This document shows, one piece after another, positions 16,562 to 25,311 of a DNA stretch of 64,000 bases (position 1 is its first letter; the number at the start of each line of letters is the position of its first letter). Made by a program: the position numbers and the translations under genes. The stretch covers positions 39,495-103,494 of the forward strand of contig JAHJKP010000045.1 of NCBI GenBank assembly GCA_018821985.1, written 5' to 3'. The DNA is from Pseudomonadota bacterium. Its GTDB lineage: Bacteria; Desulfobacterota; Desulfobulbia; Desulfobulbales; Desulfocapsaceae. The notes beneath the pieces were generated by a model. The model saw nothing but the letters and a program-made list of their open reading frames with translations, was not told the DNA's origin and ran no database searches.

Positions 16562-19258
16562 CTAGAAACCACCGCCAATGGAGAAGTCCCAGACTGAAGC
16601 GTCTTCATCATCTTTCGGATCGAGGTTATATCCCCAGACCAGGCGTAATGGCCCCATTGGGGAAATCCAGCGGACCTCAAATCCTGTGGATTTGTTGTAG
16701 TCTTCAATGGTCCAGTCCATATCCTCGGCCATGTTCTTACCGATGTCAAAGAAGACGACACCATTGAGTCCGGCCTCTTTCATGAGCGGAAAGATATATT
16801 CAATATTGCCGTACCACATCTTATCACCACCAATTCGTTCACCTGAGAGTGGGTCAATGGGGCTGGCCTTGCCATACTGGAAACCACGAATCGAATTCAT
16901 GCCGCCCAGATAGAAACGCTCATAGACGGGAAGCTTGTTGGTCTCGTTTTCCCAGACTTGGCCGACAGAACCTTTCATGTGAAAAACTGTCTCCCATGGC
17001 AGGGGGAAGAACCAGCCTGAGGATGCTTCCACTTTTGTGAACTCGGCGTCTCCGGCAAATGGTCCACCAGCATATTTAACACTGACTTGATTTTGTGACC
17101 CCTTGCTGGGTGCGGTTATCCTATCCCTGGTGTCACGAACCAAGGCAAACTTAACGGCACTGGTGATGTTGATATCCATGGACTGAAGGATAATGGAAGA
17201 GGCAAATGCAGACACATTGGAGAGCGTGGTGTCCTCATAGCTGTAGGCACCAAAGGCCTTCCATTTTTCCCAGACAGGGTAGCCCAGACGGAGGGCACCA
17301 CCGGTGGATTTCTTGTCGTAATTGTCGTATTCGCGGGTCATATTATAGAGATCCGTACCCCAGGACAGTTTAGAATCGCGAAGACGAGGATCTGTATAGC
17401 TCAGATTAAACTGAGTACTCTTTCCACTGATATTTCCAGAGAGTGAGACTCTGTCGCCACGGCCAAGGAAATTGTTTTCGGCAATCTCCGCCATGAACAT
17501 CAGGCTGTCAACAGAACTGTAGCCCATACCTACTGAGAACTGTCCGGTGTTTTTTTCCTTCACATCAACGAGTACTGTCATCTTGGTGGGATCAAGAGAT
17601 GGCTCAGGGTGAATGTTTACTTCTTCAAAGAATTCCAGGCGCTGCAGTTGCTCACTGCTTTCACGCAGGGCCTTGGAATTAAAAACACCACCTTCCTGGA
17701 CCTCTATTTCTCTGCGGATGACATTGTCACGGGTACGGGTATTGCCGCTGATGCTAATCCGGTCGATATAGACCAGCTCGCCTTTGTCGATATCGATTGA
17801 GATATCAACCCGGGCACCGGTCTTTGACTTGTTCATGTTGGGCCGGACATCGGCAAAGGCATAACCATGTTCGGCGTAATAATCGGTTATCTTGAGAATA
17901 TCGTCGCGTAATATTTTTCTGTTGATGAACTTTTCGTTCTGGATGGTGAGCAGATTGCGCAACTCTTGCTTGTCAGTGATCAGATCGCCGTTTATGTCAA
18001 TAGTTCCTACTAAATAGCGCGGACCCTCTTCCACATTAAAGGTGATGTAAATCCATTCACCTTCTTGTCTGACCACAGGATCGCTGACCTTGACTTCGAG
18101 AAAACCATGATTGTTGTAGAAAGAACCAATGGAAGCGGCATCCTGACTCAACTGTTCTGTTTTCACCAGGCCTGAATCGGTAATCCAGGACAGAAGTCCT
18201 TTCTCTGAGGTCTGAATGACATCAAGGAGTTCATCACTGTCAAAACTCTTATTGCCGGCAAAGGTGATTTCCTTGATGTAGATCTTTGCCCCTTCTTCAA
18301 TGACGTATCTGACCACTGCCTGGTCTTTCGCGGGGTAGCTTATCTGAGTCGTTACCTTGGTGTCATAGTATCCCTTAGATTTGTAGAGAGTCTTGATGGC
18401 CTCGCCGCTTTTGTTGATGGTGGCGGGATTGACGATGGTGTTGACGTTGACATTGGCTGCCTCTTTCACCTCAGTTTCATCGATCTCACTGATCCCTGAA
18501 AACTCTACCTTGCTGATCAGGGGTTTCTCGGTGATTTGAAAGATGATTTTCTTGCCTTCACCGCTCTCTTCGACCTTCACCTTGACATCATCAAAATAGC
18601 CCATGGAAAAGACAGCTTTGAGGTCATTGCGTAGGGCGGATGGAGAGTAAAGATCACCGACCTTGGTCTGGATTTTGCGGACAATGGCCCCTGAGTCAAT
18701 ACGTTTGTTCCCTTCTGGCTCGATGGAGGCGATGACCTGCTGCCGGTTGGTGAAGCGGATAATGTCTTTGCTTATCTCCTCCATGATGGAGGAGAGATCT
18801 TTGAGAGATTCTCCATGCCGGTAATAGGACTGGGGTGCGGATGATGCAAGCAGGTCGTAGACCTTGTAATCCACACTGACCTGATCACCAATGGCCGTGA
18901 CGCTGCCAACGGCCACATAGTCCTGACCTGTCTTCTGAGCGATATCGTGAATGTTTTTGATTGCGGGGGGCCAGGCACCGCTGTAATCCAGCATCTGTTG
19001 CGCCTGGTCGCGTTCGATCATGGTAAAGCCTTGGGTGGCCAAGGCTGCAACAAGGTTCTTGTCTGCCTCGGTCGTCAGGGCATCGGTGTTGCCTGAGCTG
19101 TTGATTTTGGCAGGCAGAAAGGTGGTGTTCTGCTCGACTGCGCTGGCAGGCGTAACCACTACGGCACACAGTATGAGCTGCAGGAGGAGCAGAGACAGCC
19201 TGGAGATGGCAGAAAAGGATGGACGGGCCGGAGATATTGATCTTCGTGGGCAGTTCAT
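16562..19258 (-). CDS. bamA: Outer-membrane assembly factor BamA with an extra N-terminal domain
   Basis: 898 residues, longer than the ~800 usual. A signal peptide ends near TPASA (about residue 40). Residues ~45-165 form an additional domain with an FlgO/CsgG-like look (DYVAVGSVTAIGDQVSVDYK), a feature I do not expect in classical BamA. Five POTRA domains follow (~168-560; first one starts ASIEPEGNKRI), then a beta-barrel ending in FSIGGGF, with the typical terminal Phe. The barrel has NSIRGFQYG, the L6-loop RGF motif. BamA inserts beta-barrel proteins into the outer membrane. The start has AAGGA upstream. It ends in its own terminator, so it is probably a single-gene transcript. Omp85 identity is firm; the extra domain's role is unknown. 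Confidence 0.95.
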   Translation of the reverse strand: MNCPRRSISPARPSFSAISRLSLLLLQLILCAVVVTPASAVEQNTTFLPAKINSSGNTDALTTEADKNLVAALATQGFTMIERDQAQQMLDYSGAWPPAIKNIHDIAQKTGQDYVAVGSVTAIGDQVSVDYKVYDLLASSAPQSYYRHGESLKDLSSIMEEISKDIIRFTNRQQVIASIEPEGNKRIDSGAIVRKIQTKVGDLYSPSALRNDLKAVFSMGYFDDVKVKVEESGEGKKIIFQITEKPLISKVEFSGISEIDETEVKEAANVNVNTIVNPATINKSGEAIKTLYKSKGYYDTKVTTQISYPAKDQAVVRYVIEEGAKIYIKEITFAGNKSFDSDELLDVIQTSEKGLLSWITDSGLVKTEQLSQDAASIGSFYNNHGFLEVKVSDPVVRQEGEWIYITFNVEEGPRYLVGTIDINGDLITDKQELRNLLTIQNEKFINRKILRDDILKITDYYAEHGYAFADVRPNMNKSKTGARVDISIDIDKGELVYIDRISISGNTRTRDNVIRREIEVQEGGVFNSKALRESSEQLQRLEFFEEVNIHPEPSLDPTKMTVLVDVKEKNTGQFSVGMGYSSVDSLMFMAEIAENNFLGRGDRVSLSGNISGKSTQFNLSYTDPRLRDSKLSWGTDLYNMTREYDNYDKKSTGGALRLGYPVWEKWKAFGAYSYEDTTLSNVSAFASSIILQSMDINITSAVKFALVRDTRDRITAPSKGSQNQVSVKYAGGPFAGDAEFTKVEASSGWFFPLPWETVFHMKGSVGQVWENETNKLPVYERFYLGGMNSIRGFQYGKASPIDPLSGERIGGDKMWYGNIEYIFPLMKEAGLNGVVFFDIGKNMAEDMDWTIEDYNKSTGFEVRWISPMGPLRLVWGYNLDPKDDEDASVWDFSIGGGF

Positions 19259-19623
19259 AAAATTGGTCCTTTCTGAGAAACAGAATGCTTAAGACTCTTA
19301 GCGAATTAAATGGTTAGTTGATGATTCTTCTGAGAAACACGAATAAATCCTTTATGCCCGTATCTCTCTTTTGTCGATCTCCTTTTATGGCGATCAACCC
19401 CGGCTCAAAATCCGGTGTTACTTTGATAATGCTTGTTGTTGGATCTGTTCTCAGTCGTTCTTGTCTACTTTATCTGCGTATAGTAGGCATTACACTTGAA
19501 CGGCATGGGAATCAAGCGAAAAAATGTAAAAAACTCATTCCTGAAAAAAATTAATAAAATTATTATGCCATGTTTGAAAATTTTTGAAAAGAGGACAAAT
19601 GGTTCTGTCGGGAAAAAATTATT
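19259..19623. other. Intergenic region upstream of bamA, 365 bases
   Basis: AT-rich. It must hold the bamA leader and promoter (minus strand) and the end of the plsC transcript. I see no convincing gene, hairpin or near-consensus promoter; short + strand frames here look random. Confidence 0.5.
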
Positions 19624-20349
19624 TCAATGGGATTGTGCCAGGAGCTCAGCTATTTTATCATGGATAACAATGGCTAGATCCTGTTTGTTCTTGTTGCTGT
19701 AGCCGGTAACCACTACGGGATCACCGATCCTGATCGTGATGGTGCCGGGACGGGTCAAGAAGGCCCCTTTCGGCAGGACAGAATATGAACCTATAAAAGC
19801 AACGGGAACGATTGGGACTCCTGCCTTGACGGCAAGGAGCATGGCGCCACCTTTGAAGGGCTGAAGTGTGCCGTCGATTGATCTGGTTCCTTCCGGAAAG
19901 ATAAGGATAGAGGTGCCGGTCTTTATCCGTTCTGCGGCCTGTTGCAGACTTTTCAAAGCCTCTCTGCCGTGACTGCGATTGATGGAGATGGCCCCGGAAT
20001 TGGTCATGGCGCGGCCAAGAAAGGGGACTTTGAACAGTTCTTCTTTGGCCAGCCAGCGGAAGCTGAGCGGGAAGTAGCCTTGGAAGCTGAAGATATCAAA
20101 CTGACTGAGATGGTTGGCGCAGTAGATATATCCGGCCTGAGATTGGAGTTTGTCCGCTCCTTCTATGATTACCCGTACTCCGGCAAGCCGGCAAAACCAC
20201 CGGGCCCATTGCCGGGGGTAGCGTTGCAATTTGTCTTCAGGAAGACGGAAGAGAAAGATAGCAATGAGAATGGCCAGGCTGTAGCAGATAGTGACAATGG
20301 GGGCGACGAGCAGGAGTGCCCCGCCACGAATGAAAGAGGAGGCTGTCAT
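19624..20349 (-). CDS. plsC: 1-acyl-sn-glycerol-3-phosphate acyltransferase
   Basis: 241 residues. It has the PlsC motifs in order: NHLSQFD (HX4D, catalytic, ~79), an Arg-containing block near FLGRAMTNSGAISINR, FPEGTRS (~154), and VPIVPVAFIG. A hydrophobic N-terminal segment (VTICYSLAILIAIFLF) should anchor it. It acylates lysophosphatidic acid at sn-2 in phospholipid synthesis. It overlaps the upstream SDR gene by four bases, so the two are co-translated. Confidence 0.95.
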   Translation of the reverse strand: MTASSFIRGGALLLVAPIVTICYSLAILIAIFLFRLPEDKLQRYPRQWARWFCRLAGVRVIIEGADKLQSQAGYIYCANHLSQFDIFSFQGYFPLSFRWLAKEELFKVPFLGRAMTNSGAISINRSHGREALKSLQQAAERIKTGTSILIFPEGTRSIDGTLQPFKGGAMLLAVKAGVPIVPVAFIGSYSVLPKGAFLTRPGTITIRIGDPVVVTGYSNKNKQDLAIVIHDKIAELLAQSH

Positions 20350-21500
20350 GACGAGAGGTCGCGCAACTCGGCAAATGGGCTGATGGAGTCCTGGTGGATA
20401 CTGTTTAAGAGTGCCTGAGGTGTCTGCTGAAAATCTGTGTCCATGACAGTTGTCTGGATCATCGAATCGCTGAAGGTGGAGATGAGATTCTGATGACTCC
20501 AGCGAGTCAGGTAGTAGATGACCAGGGCCGGGAGTTTGGTGTAGATGGTCTCCTCGGGCATGGGATCATGGAAGCTTGATCGGCGCAGTTTTTCCGATGA
20601 CAGGGTCTGGGTCTTGTAGAAACTTTCCAGAAATATCAATTCGGCGGGCAGGCTTGCCTTCATACCGATCTTGGAGAAGACCTTGAGGAGGATCTCCATG
20701 GTTTTTTTGCCGATCGTTGCCACAGAATAGGGAATATAGATCTCGCGCGGTGTTTTGAGCTCAAGGTAGGATTTGATGGTGAGAATGAGGTTGGCCAGTT
20801 CTACGGGATCTTTGTCCACAAAATGATAGGTCTCCCCAGAGAATTCCTGACGATTGAGGAGGACGTGGTGGACAAAATAGGGCAATTTGTTGGCATTGGA
20901 ATAAGAATGCATCACTTTTTTTTTGGTGAAAAGGGCCGGCATGGCCTCATCGGCAATGGAAAAGAACAGGCGATGGAAGCCCTGGATCTTATGATCGTGC
21001 TCACCATACACGACTGCCAGACGGATAGAGGTGTAGTCAAGTCCGACTGTCTGATGCATGTGGCGTAAGGTTTCTTCGGCCATCAGCTTCGATTTTGCAT
21101 AATTGTTCAGGTTTGCCGTCAAGGGAAGATGATCTTCTTCTTTGAGGTCTTCACCGTTTGGCAGGGTGGCGGCCGAGCTGATATGAATATAGGGGATGTG
21201 CAGGGCTGCTGCGGCCCGAGCCAGATTCAGGGTGCCAAGATAGTTGACTTCAAAGGCAAGTTGTGAGTCGGAACCAATGTTGGCGATAGCGGTATTGATG
21301 ATAAAATCGGGACGCACCCGTTTGAGGTAATCGCGGATATCACCAGCATTTCTGATGGAAAGCTTTTTGCTGCTTGGGGCTCGGAGGTCTATGGAATCGG
21401 GGGTTACCGTCTTAAAATAGTTGGCAATAGTACCGCCGATGAGGCCGGATCCGCCGATGAGAATACCTAGCATTTTGTTAGGGGGTGAAGATGTTTGCAC
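20346..21500 (-). CDS. NAD(P)-dependent epimerase/dehydratase-like extended SDR
   Basis: 384 residues. A nucleotide-binding GGSGLIGG motif lies at ~17-24 (GxxGxxG form), followed by NTAIANIG, an ISSAATLP serine segment (~108) and the catalytic YAKSK (~134), all typical of extended short-chain dehydrogenases. The C-terminal third is long and has no family I recognise. The GTG at 21500 has GGAG at good spacing; an ATG at 21473 (MLGILIGG) is possible too. Its stop overlaps the plsC start. The pairing with an acyltransferase suggests lipid or surface-sugar modification, which is inference. Confidence 0.85.
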   Translation of the reverse strand: MQTSSPPNKMLGILIGGSGLIGGTIANYFKTVTPDSIDLRAPSSKKLSIRNAGDIRDYLKRVRPDFIINTAIANIGSDSQLAFEVNYLGTLNLARAAAALHIPYIHISSAATLPNGEDLKEEDHLPLTANLNNYAKSKLMAEETLRHMHQTVGLDYTSIRLAVVYGEHDHKIQGFHRLFFSIADEAMPALFTKKKVMHSYSNANKLPYFVHHVLLNRQEFSGETYHFVDKDPVELANLILTIKSYLELKTPREIYIPYSVATIGKKTMEILLKVFSKIGMKASLPAELIFLESFYKTQTLSSEKLRRSSFHDPMPEETIYTKLPALVIYYLTRWSHQNLISTFSDSMIQTTVMDTDFQQTPQALLNSIHQDSISPFAELRDLSS

Positions 21501-21743
21501 GACAGCTTACTCCACAATTTATGGACAGATCATGATGATGGAACGCTCAAGAAAATGTCTTTTTGCCCAGTGGGATGGTCACGTCGGCCCACGAGCGGAA
21601 ATCCTGATTTTGCAAGATACCCTTATTATAAATAGAGATTACGCTATCATGAATTTACAGAAAAAACACCTTTTATGAATTCTTTTTACGTTTTTCATTT
21701 TCAACCGGAAGTCGATTATTGGGTAAGAATCTGCTTGAGTGGC

Positions 21744-21928
21744 TTACGAAACATCAATGATAAAATCACTGGCCTTGATTGTTTTTGTCTCTTTCTGCTC
21801 GGTGACGAGTGTTAGGCACTTACTCATGCAGTTGGTTGAGGTCTGCTCGTTCTTGATGTCGGCCCTGATGATGCTTATCTCATCGCCGTTCATTTCAAAG
21901 AGTGGGTGGTTATCTTGATTTTAGTCAT
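21744..21928 (-). pseudogene. Possible remnant of an isocitrate dehydrogenase-like 5' end
   Basis: ATG at 21928 with a perfect GGAGG seven bases upstream begins MTKIKITT and stops after 12 codons. One frame over, PLFEMNGDEISIIRADIKN continues directly and stays open to TAA at 21744. Joined, the ~27 residues look like the N-terminus of NADP-isocitrate dehydrogenases (pattern K-I-K-x-x-x-P-x-x-E-M-D-G-D-E). The rest of the frame does not match that enzyme. So this may be a truncated, frameshifted relic. A chance match or an unrelated small protein remains possible. Confidence 0.35.
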
Positions 21929-22052
21929 TAAAAAACCTCCATTTCTTCAAAGAAAAATGTAATATATAAACAGTGAAGGTATCTGCTTGTTCACTGAGTA
22001 AAAGGAGTATTCTATTGCGTCTTGTTATTTTGTCTCTTTCCTTCTTCTTCCA

Positions 22053-22790
22053 ATGATTCCATGGAGAGAATGGAGCAGGGGGTGTGTGGAGCTGATTTAT
22101 CCATCCCGCTGCTATTGCTGCCAGATTGGTCTTACCCGCAGGGGGCAGGTGATCTGCGCTGACTGCCTTTCAAAAGTGCATTATCTGCAATCGCCCCTTT
22201 GTTCATGCTGTGGCCGGGAGTTTCCTGACAGCAGTGGTGGCGATCATCTCTGCGGCTTTTGTTTGCGGCAGCTCCCCGTCTATGACAGGGCGCGGTCAGT
22301 CGTCCGTTATGAGGATCCGGTTAGTCATCTGCTCCATCGTTTGAAATACGCGGCAGACACCTCGACTTTGCCGGTCCTTACACAAGTCATTGAACCCTTC
22401 GTTCATGACCTTGCTCAAGAGTTTCAGTCAGCAAATGATCGGATTGTTCCGGTTCCACTCTTTCCTGCCCGTGTGAAAAAACGGGGACTCAATCAATCAT
22501 TATTGCTGGCCAGGATTTTTTTCCCGAAGGCGGGAGATGCGCTTCTGGTGGATTCCATGATCCGGACACGCGACACCCCTCCGCAAACCACACTCGATGG
22601 TGATGCCCGAAGAAAGAACCTGAGGGCTGCCTTTGCGGTCAGAAATCCGGATGCTATTCAAGGGCGGCGAATTTTTTTGGTTGATGATGTCCTTACCACC
22701 GGCACCACCGTTACTGAGTGCGGCAGAGCCCTTCTTTCCGCCGGTGCCGTCGAGGTCTACGTGCTAACGGTTGCCCGGGTGACCGGGTAA
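22053..22790 (+). CDS. comF: ComF-family phosphoribosyltransferase-like protein
   Basis: 245 residues. The N-terminus carries cysteine pairs of a zinc-ribbon (SRCYCCQIG, ICADCLSK, CSCCGREF, LCGFCLRQ). The C-terminal half is a type I phosphoribosyltransferase fold with IFLVDDVLTTGTTVTE, the PRPP-binding loop, at ~207-222. ComF proteins are linked to natural DNA uptake, or act as salvage-like enzymes (GntX). There are no other competence genes nearby, so a DNA-uptake role is not shown. The gene stands alone; the 262 bases upstream include the decayed frame. Confidence 0.92.
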   Translation: MIPWREWSRGCVELIYPSRCYCCQIGLTRRGQVICADCLSKVHYLQSPLCSCCGREFPDSSGGDHLCGFCLRQLPVYDRARSVVRYEDPVSHLLHRLKYAADTSTLPVLTQVIEPFVHDLAQEFQSANDRIVPVPLFPARVKKRGLNQSLLLARIFFPKAGDALLVDSMIRTRDTPPQTTLDGDARRKNLRAAFAVRNPDAIQGRRIFLVDDVLTTGTTVTECGRALLSAGAVEVYVLTVARVTG

Positions 22791-22903
22791 AAGTGCAGGA
22801 ATGATCCTCTCTTGGTCATTTGTTTATAAAAGAACTTGAAAAATAAAGAGGTTCATACCGGGAATGAAAAAAGAGAAAAGTGGAGGACAGCAGAAAAGAA
22901 GGT

Positions 22904-23323
22904 TCAGGGTTGAGTATTTTTTTCTCTTTTCTTCTCCTGATAGTAAGCTCCAAAGGTCAGATCCAGCCCTAGAACATGGTTTTTTAACCAGGCGCTTAGT
23001 TCATTCTGGATAGCGTGAACAACGCTTGGGTTCAGCCCTGTTTGTATGAACTCTTCCTGGATCTCGGTAAAGCGTAGTGCGAAAGAGCGATGCGCCTCAA
23101 GCTGTTCAGAAAGACCGGGGTAGGAAGATTGCTCCATGTAGTGCTCTTCCATGGAAAAATGCCTGGTAACGTAAAATCCCAGTTGGGTCAGGAAGTTGTC
23201 AATGGCCGCAGGTCTCAGGCCTTTAGTCAGGGCTGCGCTGAGTTCGTTTTCGCAGAGAAAGAGTTGCTTATGCTGGGTGTCAATTATGGGAATGCCAATC
23301 TTGAATTCATCTTTCCATTGCAT
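22904..23323 (-). CDS. Bacteriohemerythrin with one altered iron ligand
   Basis: 139 residues of the hemerythrin fold. Likely di-iron ligands are His18 (DTQHKQ), His55 and Glu59 (RHFSMEE), His78 (EAHRSF), His116 and Asp121 (NHVLGLD). In the usual YPxxxxHxxxHxxF pattern the first His is Gln74 here, so one of the normal five histidines seems missing. The family binds O2 reversibly and supplies or senses oxygen in microaerophiles. It is the last gene of cbpA-cbpM-hemerythrin, 11 bases after cbpM. No methyl-accepting or other domain is attached. Confidence 0.9.
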   Translation of the reverse strand: MQWKDEFKIGIPIIDTQHKQLFLCENELSAALTKGLRPAAIDNFLTQLGFYVTRHFSMEEHYMEQSSYPGLSEQLEAHRSFALRFTEIQEEFIQTGLNPSVVHAIQNELSAWLKNHVLGLDLTFGAYYQEKKREKNTQP

Positions 23324-23334
23324 AACTATAATTT

Positions 23335-23646
23335 TTACTCTTGAGGGTTGTTTAAGGGAGATGAATACCTGTATCTGGCCAGCTCTTCCAGGAGATCGAG
23401 GGCCAGGGCTGCACCGGGGAGATTGACTCCCAAATCCTGCTGCAAGCGCAGGGTGATCTGGATCCGCCTGATCTCAAGGGCTCCAAAAGACCAGTTTTGC
23501 GGGCTGTTGCCTACAGGGGAAATGACTCCTTCGTCTATCATCTCGTGGATCGTCTGGGCGCTGATTCCGCACAGGGCACAGCACTGGCGCAGGGAGTACG
23601 AGGTGTTTTCATCAAATACCGTGTATGTCACTATCGTGTCGGTCAT
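23335..23646 (-). CDS. cbpM: Chaperone modulator CbpM-like protein
   Basis: 103 residues. It has a MerR-like helix-turn-helix start (SLRQCCALCGISAQTIHEMIDEGVI), then FGALEIRRIQITLRLQQDLGVN and a C-terminal helical part, the pattern of CbpM. In E. coli CbpM binds the J-domain of CbpA and blocks its work with DnaK. It begins two bases after the cbpA stop here, the standard arrangement. A transcription factor role is less likely. Confidence 0.88.
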   Translation of the reverse strand: MTDTIVTYTVFDENTSYSLRQCCALCGISAQTIHEMIDEGVISPVGNSPQNWSFGALEIRRIQITLRLQQDLGVNLPGAALALDLLEELARYRYSSPLNNPQE

Positions 23647-23648
23647 GG

Positions 23649-24611
23649 TTATACTCCTAAGCCGCTGCGTGGGTTTGTCGGCATGAGCTGGGCCATCTGT
23701 TGGTATAATTTTTTCTGGGCGTCAGTCACTGGTTCCGGAGTGATGATAGTCAGAGTGACATATTGATGACCGCTATGGCTGGTAGAAGAGAGGCCGCGTC
23801 CTTTCAACCGTAATTTTTTGCCGCTCTGGGAGCCGGGTGGAATCTTTAACTCCACTGTTCCACCCAGGGTGGGTACGGAGACGGTTGCCCCCAGCGCTGC
23901 TTCCCAGGGGGTGACCGGCAGGGAGAGGTGAACATCTCGTTTTTCCATGGTGAAGATTCTGTGGGGTGCAAAAGCGATTTCCAGAAAGAGATCGCCATTG
24001 CCTGCCTGCCCCGTGCCGTGACCCCCCTGGCCTTCAAGTCTGATCTGCTGTCCTTCGATGATCCCTTTGGGGATGGAGAGGGCTATGGTGTGAGGGGACG
24101 TGGATACATGACCATTTTGATCCATAACCGGACGGCTCAGGGTGATGGTTTTATGGGCGCCCAGATAACTGTCTTCGAGATTGATCACGATCTTGGCATG
24201 GACATCGTGGCCTCGGGCATGAAAAGTGCCTTGGGAACGAAAGTCAGGTCGGGCATGGGAAAAACCACCGCTTTTGCCAAAGAGCGATTCGAAAAAGTCA
24301 CTGAACTGCGAGGCGTCAGCCTGGGTAAAACCGCCACCGCTGAATTCAAAGCCGGCATCCCAGTTGGGTGGCGGCTCAAAGTCCTGGCCGGCCCGCCAGT
24401 TGCTGCCGAATTTATCATAGGCTGCCCGTTTTTCAGGGTCCTGGAGGACCTCATAGGCCTCGCCAATTTCCTTGAACTTTTCTTCCGCGTCATGGCTTTT
24501 GTTGACATCGGGATGGAACTTTCTGGCCAGTTTGCGGTATGCCCGTTTGATCTCGTCCTGGGAGGCATCTTTTTTCAGATCCAGGGTCTGGTAATAATCC
24601 TTGAATTTCAT
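23649..24611 (-). CDS. cbpA: DnaJ-class co-chaperone CbpA
   Basis: 320 residues from ATG 24611 (AAGGAA upstream; a longer frame to 24668 has no site). The J-domain is at residues 1-70 with the HPD tripeptide in RKFHPDVNK. A Gly/Phe-rich linker follows (~75-125). Then two C-terminal substrate-binding domains end with GRGLSS and a dimerisation tail. There is no zinc-finger cysteine cluster, which separates CbpA from DnaJ. It stimulates DnaK ATPase. It heads the operon with cbpM and the bacteriohemerythrin and is divergent from aroK. Confidence 0.95.
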   Translation of the reverse strand: MKFKDYYQTLDLKKDASQDEIKRAYRKLARKFHPDVNKSHDAEEKFKEIGEAYEVLQDPEKRAAYDKFGSNWRAGQDFEPPPNWDAGFEFSGGGFTQADASQFSDFFESLFGKSGGFSHARPDFRSQGTFHARGHDVHAKIVINLEDSYLGAHKTITLSRPVMDQNGHVSTSPHTIALSIPKGIIEGQQIRLEGQGGHGTGQAGNGDLFLEIAFAPHRIFTMEKRDVHLSLPVTPWEAALGATVSVPTLGGTVELKIPPGSQSGKKLRLKGRGLSSTSHSGHQYVTLTIITPEPVTDAQKKLYQQMAQLMPTNPRSGLGV

Positions 24612-24690
24612 TATGCTTTCCTTGCCTGATCTCAAAGGGGTGGTGGTGAAAAGAGGGTGGAATTCCATTCCCTCTCAATTGTATCTTCAC

Positions 24691-24720
24691 TTGACACAAC
24701 TTTATGTTACCGCATACTAT
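24691..24720 (+). promoter_or_regulatory. Candidate promoter for aroK-aroC
   Basis: TTGACA (24691-24696), an 18-base spacer and TACTAT (24715-24720), 29 bases before the aroK ATG. A short palindrome CTTTAAATTAAAG follows. Confidence 0.55.
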
Positions 24721-24748
24721 ACTTTAAATTAAAGGGAAAAAAATCACC

Positions 24749-25285
24749 ATGAAAGAGATAATTTTTCTCATCGGTTTCCGGGCCGTGGGAAAAACAACGA
24801 TTGGCAGGGCATTGGCGGATTGTCTCGGTTTTAACTTCATGGATACTGATCTCCTTATCTGTGAAAAGAAAGGGGCCACGGTGAAAGCCATCGTTCAAGC
24901 TGAGGGCTGGGATGGGTTTCGCCGCTGTGAACAGGAGGTCTTGCGGGGGCTTATTGATCAGAGGCGATGTGTGATTGCCACCGGTGGCGGCGCGGTTCTC
25001 CATCAACATCTGTGGCCGCTCTTAAAGGAACATGGCCATGTGGTCTGGTTGACCGCGGAACCTGATATCCTTTGTCAGCGGATACAGGCGGACTGTTCCA
25101 GTGATGCCCTGCGTCCCTCACTGTCCGGAAAAGCCGTGTGTGCGGAGGTGCGGGAAATCCTTGCCCTCAGGGAGCCTTTGTACCGTGAGGCCGCCGATCT
25201 AATTGTTGATACGGCTAAATTAAGCGTACCAGAGATCCTGGATAAAATAATTACGAATTATGAATTCGTAATTCGCAATGCGTAA
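24749..25285 (+). CDS. aroK: Shikimate kinase
   Basis: 178 residues. The P-loop is GFRAVGKTT (~9-17); the shikimate-binding MDTD lies at ~31-34, and ATGGGAV (~79) is the GGG motif. An Arg in the LID region (DALRPSL) completes the site. It phosphorylates shikimate in the aromatic amino acid pathway and stands just before aroC. The last ten residues (ITNYEFVIRNA) are encoded by a palindromic repeat, so the tail looks acquired and is probably not functional. Whether aroK or aroL is the better name is a matter of convention. Confidence 0.95.
   Translation: MKEIIFLIGFRAVGKTTIGRALADCLGFNFMDTDLLICEKKGATVKAIVQAEGWDGFRRCEQEVLRGLIDQRRCVIATGGGAVLHQHLWPLLKEHGHVVWLTAEPDILCQRIQADCSSDALRPSLSGKAVCAEVREILALREPLYREAADLIVDTAKLSVPEILDKIITNYEFVIRNA
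25249..25273. repeat. Inverted repeat overlapping the 3' end of aroK
   Basis: AATTACGAATT (25249-25259) and AATTCGTAATT (25263-25273) form a perfect 11-bp inverted repeat with a 3-base spacer. Variants of this ATTACGAATT motif recur between genes in many bacterial genomes and, when read as protein, give NYELRIT-type tails like the one here. Confidence 0.75.
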
Positions 25286-25311
25286 TTGTTATAAGTTGAG
25301 AGGGAAAGAGA

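Noticed and set aside
22800..22820. Weak hairpin AATGATC/GGTCATT after comF
   Set aside because: Short stem with one wobble pair and no T-run; not strong enough to list as a terminator.
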